Origin: UMGS1663 sp963621995
GTDB taxonomy: Bacteria > Bacillota > Clostridia > TANB77 > CAG-508
Length of the DNA stretch: 64,000 nucleotides
NCBI GenBank assembly: GCA_963621995.1
Contig: CAVFFZ010000003.1
Span: 34,779 to 98,778, forward strand
Direction of reading: 5' to 3'
Shown: positions 9,735-18,435 of the stretch, piece by piece
Layout: each line of letters opens with the position of its first letter
Position numbering within the stretch: position 1 is the first letter of the stretch
Notes under the pieces: generated by a model
Seen by the model: the letters and a program-made list of their open reading frames with translations, nothing else
Database searches by the model: none
What the model was told of the DNA's origin: nothing
Position numbers and translations under genes: made by a program

Positions 9735-9783
9735 TAAAAAAGCAATACTTTTTAAAAAAATTTAAAAAAAGTATTGCTTTTTT
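9735..9783 (+). terminator. Terminator after the sortase gene
   Basis: AAAAAAGCAATACTTTTT pairs with AAAAAGTATTGCTTTTTT around an A/T loop, ending in a T-run. Confidence 0.8.
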
Positions 9784-9808
9784 ATTATTCTTATATTAAA
9801 ATTTAGTA

Positions 9809-9838
9809 AAAGTGGAGCAAAGTGGAACAAAGTGGAAT
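9809..9838 (+). promoter_or_regulatory. Three 10-bp direct repeats, probable MraZ operator
   Basis: Three contiguous 10-bp units, AAAGTGGAGC, AAAGTGGAAC and AAAGTGGAAT, end 24 bases before the mraZ start. MraZ proteins are known to bind spaced GTGG-type repeats upstream of their own operon, so autoregulation is likely. Identity and spacing are seen directly; binding is inferred. Confidence 0.75.
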
Positions 9839-9862
9839 GAAATGCACGGGAGGTGATTCAAG

Positions 9863-10294
9863 GTGTTGATCGGTGAATACGAGCATTCTCTAGATGTTAA
9901 GGGCAGATTAATAATGCCAGCTAAGTTAAGAGAAGACATGGGAGAAAAATTCATCATAACCAAAGGGTTAGATGGGTGCTTATTTGGTTTTTCACAAACA
10001 GAATGGTCAAACTTTGAAGAAAAACTAAAAACACTACCACTTACTAATAAAAATGCCAGAGATTTCGTAAGATTTTTCTTATCTGGTGCAATAGAATGTG
10101 AAATAGATAAACAAGGAAGATTCTTAATTGCAAGTAACTTAAGAGAATATGCCAACATGGAAAAAGATGTTGTAATTATTGGTGTAGGGACAAGACTTGA
10201 AATTTGGAATAGAGACAAATGGAAAAATTATACTAGTGATGAAAATATTTCAGCAGATGAAATTGCAGAAAATATGACAATGCTTGGTATATAA
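9863..10294 (+). CDS. mraZ: Transcriptional regulator MraZ
   Basis: MraZ is an AbrB-fold DNA-binding ring that regulates the mra/dcw operon. The 143-residue protein starts MLIGEYEHSLDVKGR and holds two SpoVT-AbrB-like halves, the second starting SGAIECEIDKQGR. I use GTG 9863, preceded by GGGAGGTGA at 9848-9856. It heads the mraZ-rsmH-ftsL-PBP-murE cluster, and three GTGG repeats that fit its known binding style sit directly upstream. The gap to rsmH is unusually long (about 320 bases). Confidence 0.95.
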   Translation: MLIGEYEHSLDVKGRLIMPAKLREDMGEKFIITKGLDGCLFGFSQTEWSNFEEKLKTLPLTNKNARDFVRFFLSGAIECEIDKQGRFLIASNLREYANMEKDVVIIGVGTRLEIWNRDKWKNYTSDENISADEIAENMTMLGI

Positions 10295-10316
10295 CTTTTT
10301 AAAAGTTTATATAAAT

Positions 10317-10530
10317 ACTAAAGAAAAAATTTTAATGTACAAAAGATAAAAAATTTAATTTTTACAAAAGAAAAAACTAAGATACAAAAGATAAAATTTA
10401 AAAACAAAAGAAAAAGTTTAAAATAACTAAAGAACAACATTTTAAACTTCAAAAGAAAAATTCACAATGCTTACAAAAGTAAAAATATAAATTTACAAAT
10501 GAAAAGATGACAGCTCACTAAAGAAAAATT
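10317..10530 (+). repeat. Ten degenerate A-rich repeats with about 22-nt period
   Basis: This fills the 321-base gap between mraZ and rsmH, which has no gene. A unit like ACAAAAGAWAAA recurs with its AC at 10317, 10339, 10364, 10384, 10404, 10426, 10449, 10473, 10495 and 10517, so steps are 20-25 bases, near two helical turns. There are no conserved spacers. Phased A-tracts suggest bent DNA or a multi-copy RNA or protein binding site; function is unknown. Confidence 0.65.
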
Positions 10531-10546
10531 AAAAAAGTGGCATTAA

Positions 10547-10577
10547 AATAGTTGGTATTTTTTAAATACCAACTATT
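10547..10577 (+). terminator. 14-bp hairpin before rsmH, possible attenuator
   Basis: AATAGTTGGTATTT pairs perfectly with AAATACCAACTATT around a TTT loop. No T-tract follows, so it is more likely an RNA-stability or pausing hairpin than a full terminator. It lies 39 bases before the rsmH start. Confidence 0.5.
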
Positions 10578-10615
10578 GGTGCTAATTTAAGAATAGTAGA
10601 TATAGGAGTTTAAAA

Positions 10616-11548
10616 GTGGAATTTAAACATAAAAGTGTATTACTACAAGAATGCATTGAAGGACTGAATATAAAAGAAAATGGAATATATGTAGATGGAA
10701 CTTTAGGAGGAGCAGGTCATAGCAATGAAATATTGAAAAGTTTATCTTCTGAAGGAAAACTAATAGGAATAGACAGAGACGAAGAAGCACTTAAAGCAGC
10801 AAAGGAAAGACTTAAAGAATATGAAAATGTAGTATATTTACATGGAAACCATGATGATATAAAAGAATTACTAGAAAGCATACAAATAGATAAAGTAGAC
10901 GGAATATTATTAGACTTGGGAGTATCTTCTTATCAATTAGATGAAAGAGCAAGAGGGTTTAGCTATATGGGAGAAGCTACATTAGATATGAGAATGGATA
11001 AAACCCAAGAACTAACAGCAAAAGATATTGTAAACAATTATACAGAAGAAAAACTTAGCAGAATTATAGAAGAATATGGGGAAGAAAGATTTGCAAAAAA
11101 TATTACAAGAAACATTGTAAAAGAAAGACAAATTTCACCAATTGAAACTACTATGCAATTAGTAGATATTATAAAAAAATCAATACCTATCTCAAAACAA
11201 AAGGATGGACATCCAGCAAAAAGAACATTTCAAGCTATCAGAATAGAAGTAAATAATGAAATAGAACCACTAAAAGAAACTATAAGAAATTGTATAGAAT
11301 GCTTAAAACCAGAAGGTAGGTTATGTGTAATTACATTTCATTCACTAGAAGACAGAGTAGTAAAACAAGCATATTTAGATGCAGAAGGTAAATGTACATG
11401 TCCAAAAGATTTACCATATTGCGTATGTGGATATCATTCAGAAGGGGAAATAATAAATAAAAAACCAATAGTAGCAACAAAAGAAGAACAAGAAGAAAAC
11501 TCAAGATCTAAAAGTGCAAAATTAAGAATTTTTGAAAAAGCACAATAG
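10616..11548 (+). CDS. rsmH: 16S rRNA (cytosine1402-N4)-methyltransferase
   Basis: RsmH (MraW) methylates C1402 in the ribosomal decoding centre. The 310-residue protein shows HKSVLLQECIEGL at its start, the SAM motif VDGTLGGAGHS near residue 27, LLDLGVSSYQLD near 100 and VITFHSLEDRVVK near 238. The start is GTG 10616 with GGAG 9 bases upstream. It follows mraZ and precedes ftsL, the canonical order. Confidence 0.95.
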   Translation: MEFKHKSVLLQECIEGLNIKENGIYVDGTLGGAGHSNEILKSLSSEGKLIGIDRDEEALKAAKERLKEYENVVYLHGNHDDIKELLESIQIDKVDGILLDLGVSSYQLDERARGFSYMGEATLDMRMDKTQELTAKDIVNNYTEEKLSRIIEEYGEERFAKNITRNIVKERQISPIETTMQLVDIIKKSIPISKQKDGHPAKRTFQAIRIEVNNEIEPLKETIRNCIECLKPEGRLCVITFHSLEDRVVKQAYLDAEGKCTCPKDLPYCVCGYHSEGEIINKKPIVATKEEQEENSRSKSAKLRIFEKAQ

Positions 11549-11584
11549 AAGAAATATACGAAGGAAAGAGGTGAGTTAAAGCAA

Positions 11585-12100
11585 ATGGCATATCCTAAAT
11601 ATCAAGGGTATCAATATGAAACTAGCCCTAGAAAGTTACAACCTGAGTACGAACCTAAAAAGAACCCATATAAACAAAAGAAATCTTCAACTAAAAGTAT
11701 GAAGGTAGAAAAAAATGCTCCAAAGAAAAAAATGAAACCAAAGGCAAAATTAGTTTTATATATTGCTGTTGCCTTTACAATTTTATTTGCTATGGGCTAC
11801 CAAAACTCACTTATAACAGAAAGTTGCAATAAAAAAGAAAAACTGAAAGAAGAAGTAAGTGCTATCGAAAAAGAAAATGAACAATTAAAAGTTAATATAG
11901 AAAAGACATTAAATTTAAATAATGTTGAGCAGTCTGCAAAAGAAAAATTAGGAATGCAAAAATTATCAAATAGCCAAAAAGTATATGTAAGCTTACCAAA
12001 GAAAGACTACATAGAATCTGCAAAAGAAGAAGTAGTAATAGAAGAAGATACAAACTTTTTTCAAAATATTATAAATACAATTAAAAACTTATTTAAATAA
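11585..12100 (+). CDS. ftsL: FtsL-like cell division protein
   Basis: The 171-residue protein has a long basic cytoplasmic N-terminus rich in Lys and Pro, one membrane helix (KLVLYIAVAFTILFAMGY, about residues 56-73), a coiled coil of about 45 residues (KKEKLKEEVSAIEKENEQLK), then an amphipathic tail. This is the FtsL/DivIC layout, and the position between rsmH and the PBP is the ftsL position. FtsL bridges FtsQ/DivIB and the septal synthase. Sequence conservation in this family is low, so the call rests on topology and place. Confidence 0.82.
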   Translation: MAYPKYQGYQYETSPRKLQPEYEPKKNPYKQKKSSTKSMKVEKNAPKKKMKPKAKLVLYIAVAFTILFAMGYQNSLITESCNKKEKLKEEVSAIEKENEQLKVNIEKTLNLNNVEQSAKEKLGMQKLSNSQKVYVSLPKKDYIESAKEEVVIEEDTNFFQNIINTIKNLFK

Positions 12101-12130
12101 AAAATAAAGGTAAAATATTAGATTTTGCTT

Positions 12131-12212
12131 CTGTTTTTGGGGACGGAGCAAAAAAACAGGTAAAAGTTTAAAATTAATTAAAACTGTTTTTTTGCTCCGT
12201 CCCCAAAAACAG
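12131..12212. repeat. Long inverted repeat, REPIN-like (29-bp perfect arms)
   Basis: Arms 12131-12159 and 12184-12212 are perfect reverse complements with a 24-base A/T loop. Each arm is itself a hairpin, CTGTTTTT pairing with AAAAACAG around a GGGGACGGAGC core. Paired inverted REPs of this form are typical REPINs. It lies between ftsL and the PBP gene, so it could also pause or stop transcription. Confidence 0.7.
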
Positions 12213-12285
12213 GTAATGAGAATCATTCTTTTATCATATTCTTAATATAAGAGATAATATAAACTTAAGAATGTGAGGGATAAGA

Positions 12286-14439
12286 TTGAAGGAGAGAAAA
12301 AAGAAAACACCAAAGCAAAAGTTAAAAGTAAAAATTGAAAAAGAAATTAAAAGACAAGTAAATGATAAAGAGATAAAAAAACTAAAAAATAAAAAGCCAA
12401 TAAATTTTAAAAAATTAAATAAAAAGAATAAAAGAAATTCAGAGCCGATAGGAACAATATCTAAAAAGAAAAGAATGAAAAGAGAGATGATAATTGCCAT
12501 ATTACTGCTTGCTTTATTAGTAGTAAGAATTGGATTTATTCAATTTGTACAAGGAGAAGAATTGCAATCTATGGCATATATGCAACAAACATTAGACAGA
12601 AATATTAACCCTAAAAGAGGGACTATTTATGATGCAACTGGAAAGACTATTTTGGCAGTTAGTTCAACTGTAGAAACAATAACAGTTACGCCAACTACTA
12701 TAAAAAAAGAAGATAGAGAAAAAATAACAACTGCACTATCAAATATATTCTCATTAGATTATGAAAAGGTTTTAAAAAAAGTAAGTAAAAGAAGTTCTAT
12801 AGAAACAATAATTAAGAAGGTAGATAAAGAAAAAGCAGATGAATTAAGAGTTTGGATGCAAAATAATAATATTACAACAGGAATTAATATAGATGAAGAT
12901 ACAAAAAGATATTATCCATTTAACAATTTAGCATCTCAAATTATAGGATTTTGCGGTAGTGATAATCAAGGGCTAGATGGAATAGAAGCTTTATATGATA
13001 AAACTTTGAAAGGTAGCACAGGAAAAATTACAAAGCTAAGGGATGCAAAAGGTGGAGATATTGATGATACTTCAGAAGATTATATAAAAGCTGTAAATGG
13101 AGATGACTTGATATTAACTATAGATAGTACAATACAAGGAATTGCAGAAAAATATTTAAAAGAAGCATGTATAGATAATAAATGCACAGATGGTGGAAAT
13201 ATAATAGTAATGAATCCAAAAAATGGAGACATATTGGCTTTAGCAGGATATCCAAACTATAATTTAAATGAGCCATATTCTCCAAATACAGATGAATTAA
13301 AAAGTGTATGGGATACTCTTTCACAAGAAGACAAAACCAAAAACATGCAAGCAATGTGGAGAAATAAAGCTGTTTCGGATACTTATGAACCAGGTTCAAC
13401 TTTCAAATTAGTAACAGCCTCGGCATCTTTAGAAGAAAAAATAGCAGAAGTAGATAAACAAGGGGAATTTTGCTGTACAGGAGGAATTGAAATTGCAGGA
13501 GTAAGAATGAAATGTTGGAGGTATTATAGACCACATGGAAGTGAAAGTTTAAGACAGGCACTAATGAATTCATGCAACCCAGTATTTATAGGGCTTGGAC
13601 AAAAATTAGGAGTACACACATATTATAGCTATTTAGAAAAGTTTGGATTTTTGGGAAAAACAGGCATAGATTTGCCAGGAGAAGCGGGAAGTATATTTTT
13701 AAAAGAAGAAAAAGTTGGACCGGTAGAGCTTGGAACAATAGCATTTGGGCAACGTTTTGAAGTAACACCTATTCAAATGATAACAATGGTTTCCACTATT
13801 GCAAATGGAGGAACATATGTACAGCCAAGAGTAGTAAAAGCGACTATAGATGGAAAAACAGGGGAAAGAAAAGAAATAGAAGTAATAAAAAAAGATAGAG
13901 TAATTTCAGAAGAAACAGCAAAAAATGTATTAAGCATGATGGAATCTGTTGTAGCAGATGGAACAGGTAGAAACTCACAAGTTAAAGGTTATAGAATAGG
14001 TGGAAAAACAGGAACTTCAGAAGATGGTGTAAATACAGGGAAATATGTAACATCATTCATAGGTGTAGCACCAATATCAGATCCAAGTGTAGCTGTGTTA
14101 ATAACTTTGTATAATCCAACAGGAGAAGGAGGCCACCAAGGAGGTGGAGTTGCTGCACCAATAGGTTCACAAATATTTGGGGAGGTGCTACCATATTTAG
14201 AAGTAGTAAAAGACAACGAGGAAGAAGAACAAGTAAAAAATGATGTCCAAGTGCCTAATATTGAAGGAAAAAGTATAAAAGAAGCGGAAAACATACTAAA
14301 AGAGAGTAATTTGAAATTAGTTATAAATAATGAACAAGAAGGCATAGACAAAGAAAATACTATAATAAAAGAACAAACACCAAAAGAAGGTGTAAAAGTT
14401 AAAGAAGAGGCAAACATTTACGTAGAGTTGACAAATTAA
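12286..14439 (+). CDS. Class B penicillin-binding protein with one PASTA domain (dcw-cluster PBP)
   Basis: This is a septal or sporulation transpeptidase for peptidoglycan crosslinking. The 717-residue protein has a very Lys-rich cytoplasmic N-terminus of about 65 residues, a membrane helix (residues about 66-85), the NPKRGTIYDATGKTIL dimerisation segment, and active-site motifs STFK near 370, SCN near 429 and KTG near 573. One PASTA domain ends the protein. The start is TTG 12286, with GAGGGA 8 bases upstream. Its place after ftsL fits pbpB/ftsI; many Clostridia carry spoVD here. It is a clear paralogue of the 5595-7862 gene. Confidence 0.9.
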   Translation: MKERKKKTPKQKLKVKIEKEIKRQVNDKEIKKLKNKKPINFKKLNKKNKRNSEPIGTISKKKRMKREMIIAILLLALLVVRIGFIQFVQGEELQSMAYMQQTLDRNINPKRGTIYDATGKTILAVSSTVETITVTPTTIKKEDREKITTALSNIFSLDYEKVLKKVSKRSSIETIIKKVDKEKADELRVWMQNNNITTGINIDEDTKRYYPFNNLASQIIGFCGSDNQGLDGIEALYDKTLKGSTGKITKLRDAKGGDIDDTSEDYIKAVNGDDLILTIDSTIQGIAEKYLKEACIDNKCTDGGNIIVMNPKNGDILALAGYPNYNLNEPYSPNTDELKSVWDTLSQEDKTKNMQAMWRNKAVSDTYEPGSTFKLVTASASLEEKIAEVDKQGEFCCTGGIEIAGVRMKCWRYYRPHGSESLRQALMNSCNPVFIGLGQKLGVHTYYSYLEKFGFLGKTGIDLPGEAGSIFLKEEKVGPVELGTIAFGQRFEVTPIQMITMVSTIANGGTYVQPRVVKATIDGKTGERKEIEVIKKDRVISEETAKNVLSMMESVVADGTGRNSQVKGYRIGGKTGTSEDGVNTGKYVTSFIGVAPISDPSVAVLITLYNPTGEGGHQGGGVAAPIGSQIFGEVLPYLEVVKDNEEEEQVKNDVQVPNIEGKSIKEAENILKESNLKLVINNEQEGIDKENTIIKEQTPKEGVKVKEEANIYVELTN

Positions 14440-14472
14440 ATGTATTTACATCTTGCTTCAAATAGAAAAAGT

Positions 14473-14515
14473 AAGAAAGTTTTAAAAAATATCTTAAAAC
14501 TTTCTTTTCTTTTTA
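14473..14515 (+). terminator. Terminator after the PBP gene
   Basis: AGAAAGTTTTAA (14474-14485) pairs with TTAAAACTTTCT (14494-14505), followed by a T-rich run. murE downstream therefore probably has its own promoter. Confidence 0.75.
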
Positions 14516-14637
14516 GTAATGATTATTTTTTTTAATAATATAATTTACAAATAAGAACTTTAGTTATATAATTATGTTGGTTTTTAATAATTATAAAAAA
14601 TCAACTTATAAATAGATAAAAAAACAGGAGGTATCCT

Positions 14638-16113
14638 ATGAAATTAAAAGAAATTTTAGTAGGACTAGAAGGATTAAAAGTAAAGGGAAATTTAGATTTA
14701 GAAATAACAAACTTAGATAAAGATTCAAGAAATATAAAAGAAAATGGCTTATTTATAGCAATAAAAGGTTTCGACACAGATGGACATGAATATGTAGAGA
14801 CAGCAATAAATAGTGGGGCAAAAGCAGTAATATTAGAAGAAGGGGTAACTGCAGGATTCGTTAAAAAAATTCCAGAAGGAATTACAGTTGTTATTGCAAA
14901 AGATACAAGATATGCTTTAGCAATATGCTCATGTAATTTTTATGGTAATCCATCTAGAAAATTCAAATTAATAGGAGTTACAGGAACAAAAGGAAAAACA
15001 ACAACAACTTTTATGATAAAAAAAGTACTAGAAAAAGCAGGAAAAAAAGTAGGATTAATTGGAACAATTGCTATATATATAGGAGATAAAAAACTAGAAG
15101 ATAGTGATAGAACAACACCAGAGAGTAATAAATTGCAAGCTATATTTGCTGAAATGGTAGAAGAAAATGTAGATGTTGTTGTTATGGAAGTATCTTCACA
15201 AAGCTTAAAATTACACAGAGTGGCAGGATGTGATTTCGATATAGGAGTATTTACAAACTTTTCAGAAGATCATATTAGTCCAAAAGAACATCCAAATATG
15301 GAAGATTACTTTAGTTCAAAAGTACAATTATTTAAAATGTGTAAAACAGGTTTTATAAATGCGGATGATTTTCATGTCGCAAAATTACCAAAACTTGTGC
15401 CAGAATGTAATATAACAACATATGGAATAGATAATTATTGCAATGTTTTAGCAAAAGACATTACAATTACAAATTCATATGTAGATTTTAAAGTAAAAAT
15501 AGGAATGAAAAATGAAAGAATAAAAACATGTATTCCAGGTAGATTTAGTGTATACAATTCACTAGCAGCAATTTGTGTTTCAGAAAAATTAGGAGCAAAT
15601 GCTGAACAAATAAAAGAGGCATTAGAGGAAGTTAGAGTTCCAGGAAGATCAGAACTTGTAAATAACAAAAAAGATTTAACAATAATGATAGATTATGCAC
15701 ATTCACCAGAAAGCTTGGAAAATATACTAAATGCAGTTAAATCATATACTAGAGGAAGAGTAATATCTGTGTTTGGCTGTGGAGGAGATAGAGATACAAC
15801 CAAAAGACCAATAATGGGTGAAATTTCGGGAAGAGTTGCAGACTTTACAATTATAACATCAGACAATCCACGTACAGAAGACCCTGAAAAGATAGTAAGC
15901 CAAATTGAAGAAGGAATAAAGAAAACAAAAGGAAAATATACTGTAGTAGTAGATAGAGTTGAAGCTATAAAGAAAGCAATTAGTATGGCAGATAAAAAGG
16001 ATATTATAGTTTTAGCTGGTAAAGGACATGAACCTTACCAAGAAATAAATGGTGTGAAATATCCATTTGATGAAAGAATTATAGTAAATAGTATCATAAA
16101 TAAATTAAAATAG
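14638..16113 (+). CDS. murE: UDP-MurNAc-L-Ala-D-Glu:meso-diaminopimelate ligase
   Basis: MurE adds the third residue to the peptidoglycan stem peptide in the cytoplasm. The 491-residue protein has the N-terminal Mur ligase domain, the ATP motif GVTGTKGKTTTT (about 113-124), the MurE-type TTPESNKLQ segment, and the C-terminal substrate loop DNPR near residue 410. DNPR is the signature for meso-diaminopimelate rather than lysine. GGAGG precedes the ATG. It starts a run of murE-mraY-ftsW-murG; murD and murF are not present here. Confidence 0.95.
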   Translation: MKLKEILVGLEGLKVKGNLDLEITNLDKDSRNIKENGLFIAIKGFDTDGHEYVETAINSGAKAVILEEGVTAGFVKKIPEGITVVIAKDTRYALAICSCNFYGNPSRKFKLIGVTGTKGKTTTTFMIKKVLEKAGKKVGLIGTIAIYIGDKKLEDSDRTTPESNKLQAIFAEMVEENVDVVVMEVSSQSLKLHRVAGCDFDIGVFTNFSEDHISPKEHPNMEDYFSSKVQLFKMCKTGFINADDFHVAKLPKLVPECNITTYGIDNYCNVLAKDITITNSYVDFKVKIGMKNERIKTCIPGRFSVYNSLAAICVSEKLGANAEQIKEALEEVRVPGRSELVNNKKDLTIMIDYAHSPESLENILNAVKSYTRGRVISVFGCGGDRDTTKRPIMGEISGRVADFTIITSDNPRTEDPEKIVSQIEEGIKKTKGKYTVVVDRVEAIKKAISMADKKDIIVLAGKGHEPYQEINGVKYPFDERIIVNSIINKLK

Positions 16114-16125
16114 AAGGAGAAAAAC

Positions 16126-17109
16126 ATGGAATTTCAAGTAAAAGTATTATTCTTAACATTTGCAATAACAGTTATACTTTCTTTCATAATAATACCAATA
16201 TTAAGAAGACTAAAAGTAGGGCAAATAGAAAGAGATGATGGACCACAAAGTCATTTGAAAAAACAAGGGACTCCAACAATGGGAGGAATTATAATCATAC
16301 TTAGTATGATTATAATATGTGTGGGATTATTCTTTTACTACACAAAATATAGACCAGAGCCAACTATAGCAAAAAATATTTTACCACTATTAATAACTTC
16401 AGTGGGATTTGGACTAATTGGTTTTATAGATGACTTTAAAAAATTAGTATTAAAAAATACTAAGGGGTTAAGTCCAACTGCAAAAATGATAGGATTATTA
16501 ATAATTGCAGTAGGATATACTATATATTTAACAAATGTTTTAAAAATAGGCACGGATATATATATTCCATTTGTAAAAACTAGCATAGTACTTCCTATTT
16601 GGTTATATATTCCCCTTTCAATATTAGTAATGTTAGGTACAACAAACGCAATAAACCTAACAGATGGAATAGATGGATTATCAAGTAGTGTAACTACTAT
16701 AATATTAACTTGTCTAACAGTAATTGCAATTATATTTGATGTAAAAGAAGTAACTTTATTTGGAAGTGCATTGTCAGGTGCATGTTTAGGATTTTTACTA
16801 TTTAACTTATATCCTTCAAAAGTAATGATGGGAGATACAGGCTCACTTTGCTTAGGAGGAGCAGTTGCAGCTATGGCACTATATTTAAAAATGCCATTAT
16901 TACTTTTAATTATTGCATTAGTTCCAATACTTGAAACATTATCTGTAATAATTCAAGTAGCACATTTCAAAAGGACAGGAAATAGAGTATTTAAAATGGC
17001 TCCACTTCACCATCATTTTGAACTTTCTGGATGGAAAGAAAATAAAGTAGTATCAGTATTTAGCATAGTTACATTAATAGTATGTATTATAGGAATATTC
17101 GCAATTTAA
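16126..17109 (+). CDS. mraY: Phospho-MurNAc-pentapeptide transferase MraY
   Basis: MraY makes lipid I by moving phospho-MurNAc-pentapeptide to undecaprenyl phosphate at the membrane. The 327-residue protein has about ten membrane helices and the family motifs PTMGGI, GFIDDFKK, NAINLTDGIDGL, MMGDTGS and the HHHFE loop (PLHHHFELSGW near residue 295). It begins 12 bases after murE with a GAAGGAG ribosome site, so the two are co-transcribed. Confidence 0.96.
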   Translation: MEFQVKVLFLTFAITVILSFIIIPILRRLKVGQIERDDGPQSHLKKQGTPTMGGIIIILSMIIICVGLFFYYTKYRPEPTIAKNILPLLITSVGFGLIGFIDDFKKLVLKNTKGLSPTAKMIGLLIIAVGYTIYLTNVLKIGTDIYIPFVKTSIVLPIWLYIPLSILVMLGTTNAINLTDGIDGLSSSVTTIILTCLTVIAIIFDVKEVTLFGSALSGACLGFLLFNLYPSKVMMGDTGSLCLGGAVAAMALYLKMPLLLLIIALVPILETLSVIIQVAHFKRTGNRVFKMAPLHHHFELSGWKENKVVSVFSIVTLIVCIIGIFAI

Positions 17110-17116
17110 AAATTTT

Positions 17117-17144
17117 ACCCCAAAAGGGACAGGTACTTTTGGGA
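17117..17144. repeat. Imperfect palindrome of the CCCCAAAAG/CTTTTGGG family
   Basis: CCCCAAAAGGGAC is followed by GGTACTTTTGGGA. It resembles the perfect palindrome at 455-493 and the copy at 22123-22149, with a few mismatches. It lies in the short mraY-ftsW gap. Confidence 0.6.
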
Positions 17145-17169
17145 TAGAAAATGAAAGGAATGGAAGAAA

Positions 17170-18324
17170 GTGCAAAAAAAGAAACAGAAAAAAACAATAA
17201 AGTCAAATCAAAAACCATTTGATTTCGCATTATGTATTACAATATTTTTATTATTGTCATTAGGAATAATAATGGTGCTTTCTGCTAGTGCACCATCTTC
17301 ACTTTCAACAAATGGAAATAGTTATACATATGTATTAAAGCAATTAGGATTTGCAATTGCAGGAATTATAGCAATGTTTTTTATATCAAAAATAGATTAC
17401 AGAATTTATAAGAAATTTTATGTTATTGCTTATGTTATTGCAATAGTTGCATTATTCTCAGTTGCAATACCAGGAATAGGCGTAGAAGTAAAAGGTGCTA
17501 AAAGATGGATAAATCTAGGATTTGGTAATTTCCAACCGTCAGAAATAGCAAAAGTGGAATTAATCGTATTTTATGCAGGATATCTAACTGAGCATAAAAA
17601 TGAATTGGGTTTCTTTTGGAAAGGGTGTTTTAAATCACTTTGCTTTTTAGTACCTCCAATTGCAATTTTATTCTTTATACAAGACCATTTAAGTGCATCA
17701 ATTGTTATAATTGCAATAACATCAATAATGATGATGATGGCTGGAACAAAAATAAAAGACTTTATAACAATAGGAATAGCAGGAGGCTCAGCAGCAGTGG
17801 CTGGAATGCTAATGCTAGCAACAACAACAGACAAAGGTTCATTCCGTTTAGCAAGAATTACAACATTCTTAGACCCTTGGCAAGATCCAACAGGAGATGG
17901 CTGGCAGGTAATTCAAGGACTATATGCAATAGGTTCAGGAGGACTATTCGGAGTAGGACTAGGACAAAGCAAACAAAAATATTTGTATATACCAGAGCCT
18001 CATAATGATTTTATATTTGCGATAATAGCAGAAGAGCTAGGATTTGTAGGATGTTTAGTAGTAATAGGGTTATTTGCAATATTTATATGGAGAGGAATTT
18101 TAACTTCAATGAAAGCACCAGACTCATTTGGTAGCTTACTTGCAGTTGGAATTACATCACTTGTAGGAATACAAGCAATAATAAATATAGCAGTTGTTAC
18201 ATCATCTATGCCAGCAACAGGTATGTCTCTTCCATTCTTTAGTTATGGAGGAACAGCATTACTTATATTGCTATGCAGTATGGGAGTACTGCTAAATATA
18301 TCTAGAGCAGGTTCAAAAGTTTAA
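17170..18324 (+). CDS. ftsW: SEDS-family peptidoglycan polymerase (FtsW/SpoVE)
   Basis: SEDS proteins polymerise glycan strands from lipid II with a partner class B PBP. The 384-residue protein has about ten membrane helices, the signature NLGFGNFQPSEIAKVE and late motifs PEPHNDFIFAIIAEELG and MSLPFFSYGGTALL. The start is GTG 17170. Its place between mraY and murG fits ftsW or the sporulation paralogue spoVE; the sequence does not separate them. The stop codon lies inside the left arm of a long inverted repeat. Confidence 0.9.
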   Translation: MQKKKQKKTIKSNQKPFDFALCITIFLLLSLGIIMVLSASAPSSLSTNGNSYTYVLKQLGFAIAGIIAMFFISKIDYRIYKKFYVIAYVIAIVALFSVAIPGIGVEVKGAKRWINLGFGNFQPSEIAKVELIVFYAGYLTEHKNELGFFWKGCFKSLCFLVPPIAILFFIQDHLSASIVIIAITSIMMMMAGTKIKDFITIGIAGGSAAVAGMLMLATTTDKGSFRLARITTFLDPWQDPTGDGWQVIQGLYAIGSGGLFGVGLGQSKQKYLYIPEPHNDFIFAIIAEELGFVGCLVVIGLFAIFIWRGILTSMKAPDSFGSLLAVGITSLVGIQAIINIAVVTSSMPATGMSLPFFSYGGTALLILLCSMGVLLNISRAGSKV

Positions 18325-18424
18325 AACGTGGTAAAAGGGCCGCCCCTTTTTGCCACACTTTTCTTACATAACAATACTTTTTTACATGTGGCAAAAAGGG
18401 GCGGCCCTTTTACCACGTTTTAAA
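18320..18424. repeat. Long inverted repeat (38-bp perfect arms), REPIN-like
   Basis: Arms 18320-18357 and 18387-18424 are perfect reverse complements around a 29-base loop. Each arm is also a hairpin: GTGG-AAAAGGG pairs with CCCCTTTT-CCAC. It covers the ftsW stop codon and touches the murG ribosome site (AAAGGAG at 18422-18428). This is far more GC-rich than its surroundings. Confidence 0.8.
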
Positions 18425-18435
18425 GGAGAAGTTTT

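Noticed and set aside
10317..10530. CRISPR array from regular A-rich units
   Set aside because: Units are degenerate, the gaps between them are only 8-12 bases and not unique spacers, and no cas gene is present.
17640..18005. 121-codon frame inside ftsW in another phase
   Set aside because: It lies wholly within a well-conserved gene and its product is low-complexity Asn/Arg-rich.
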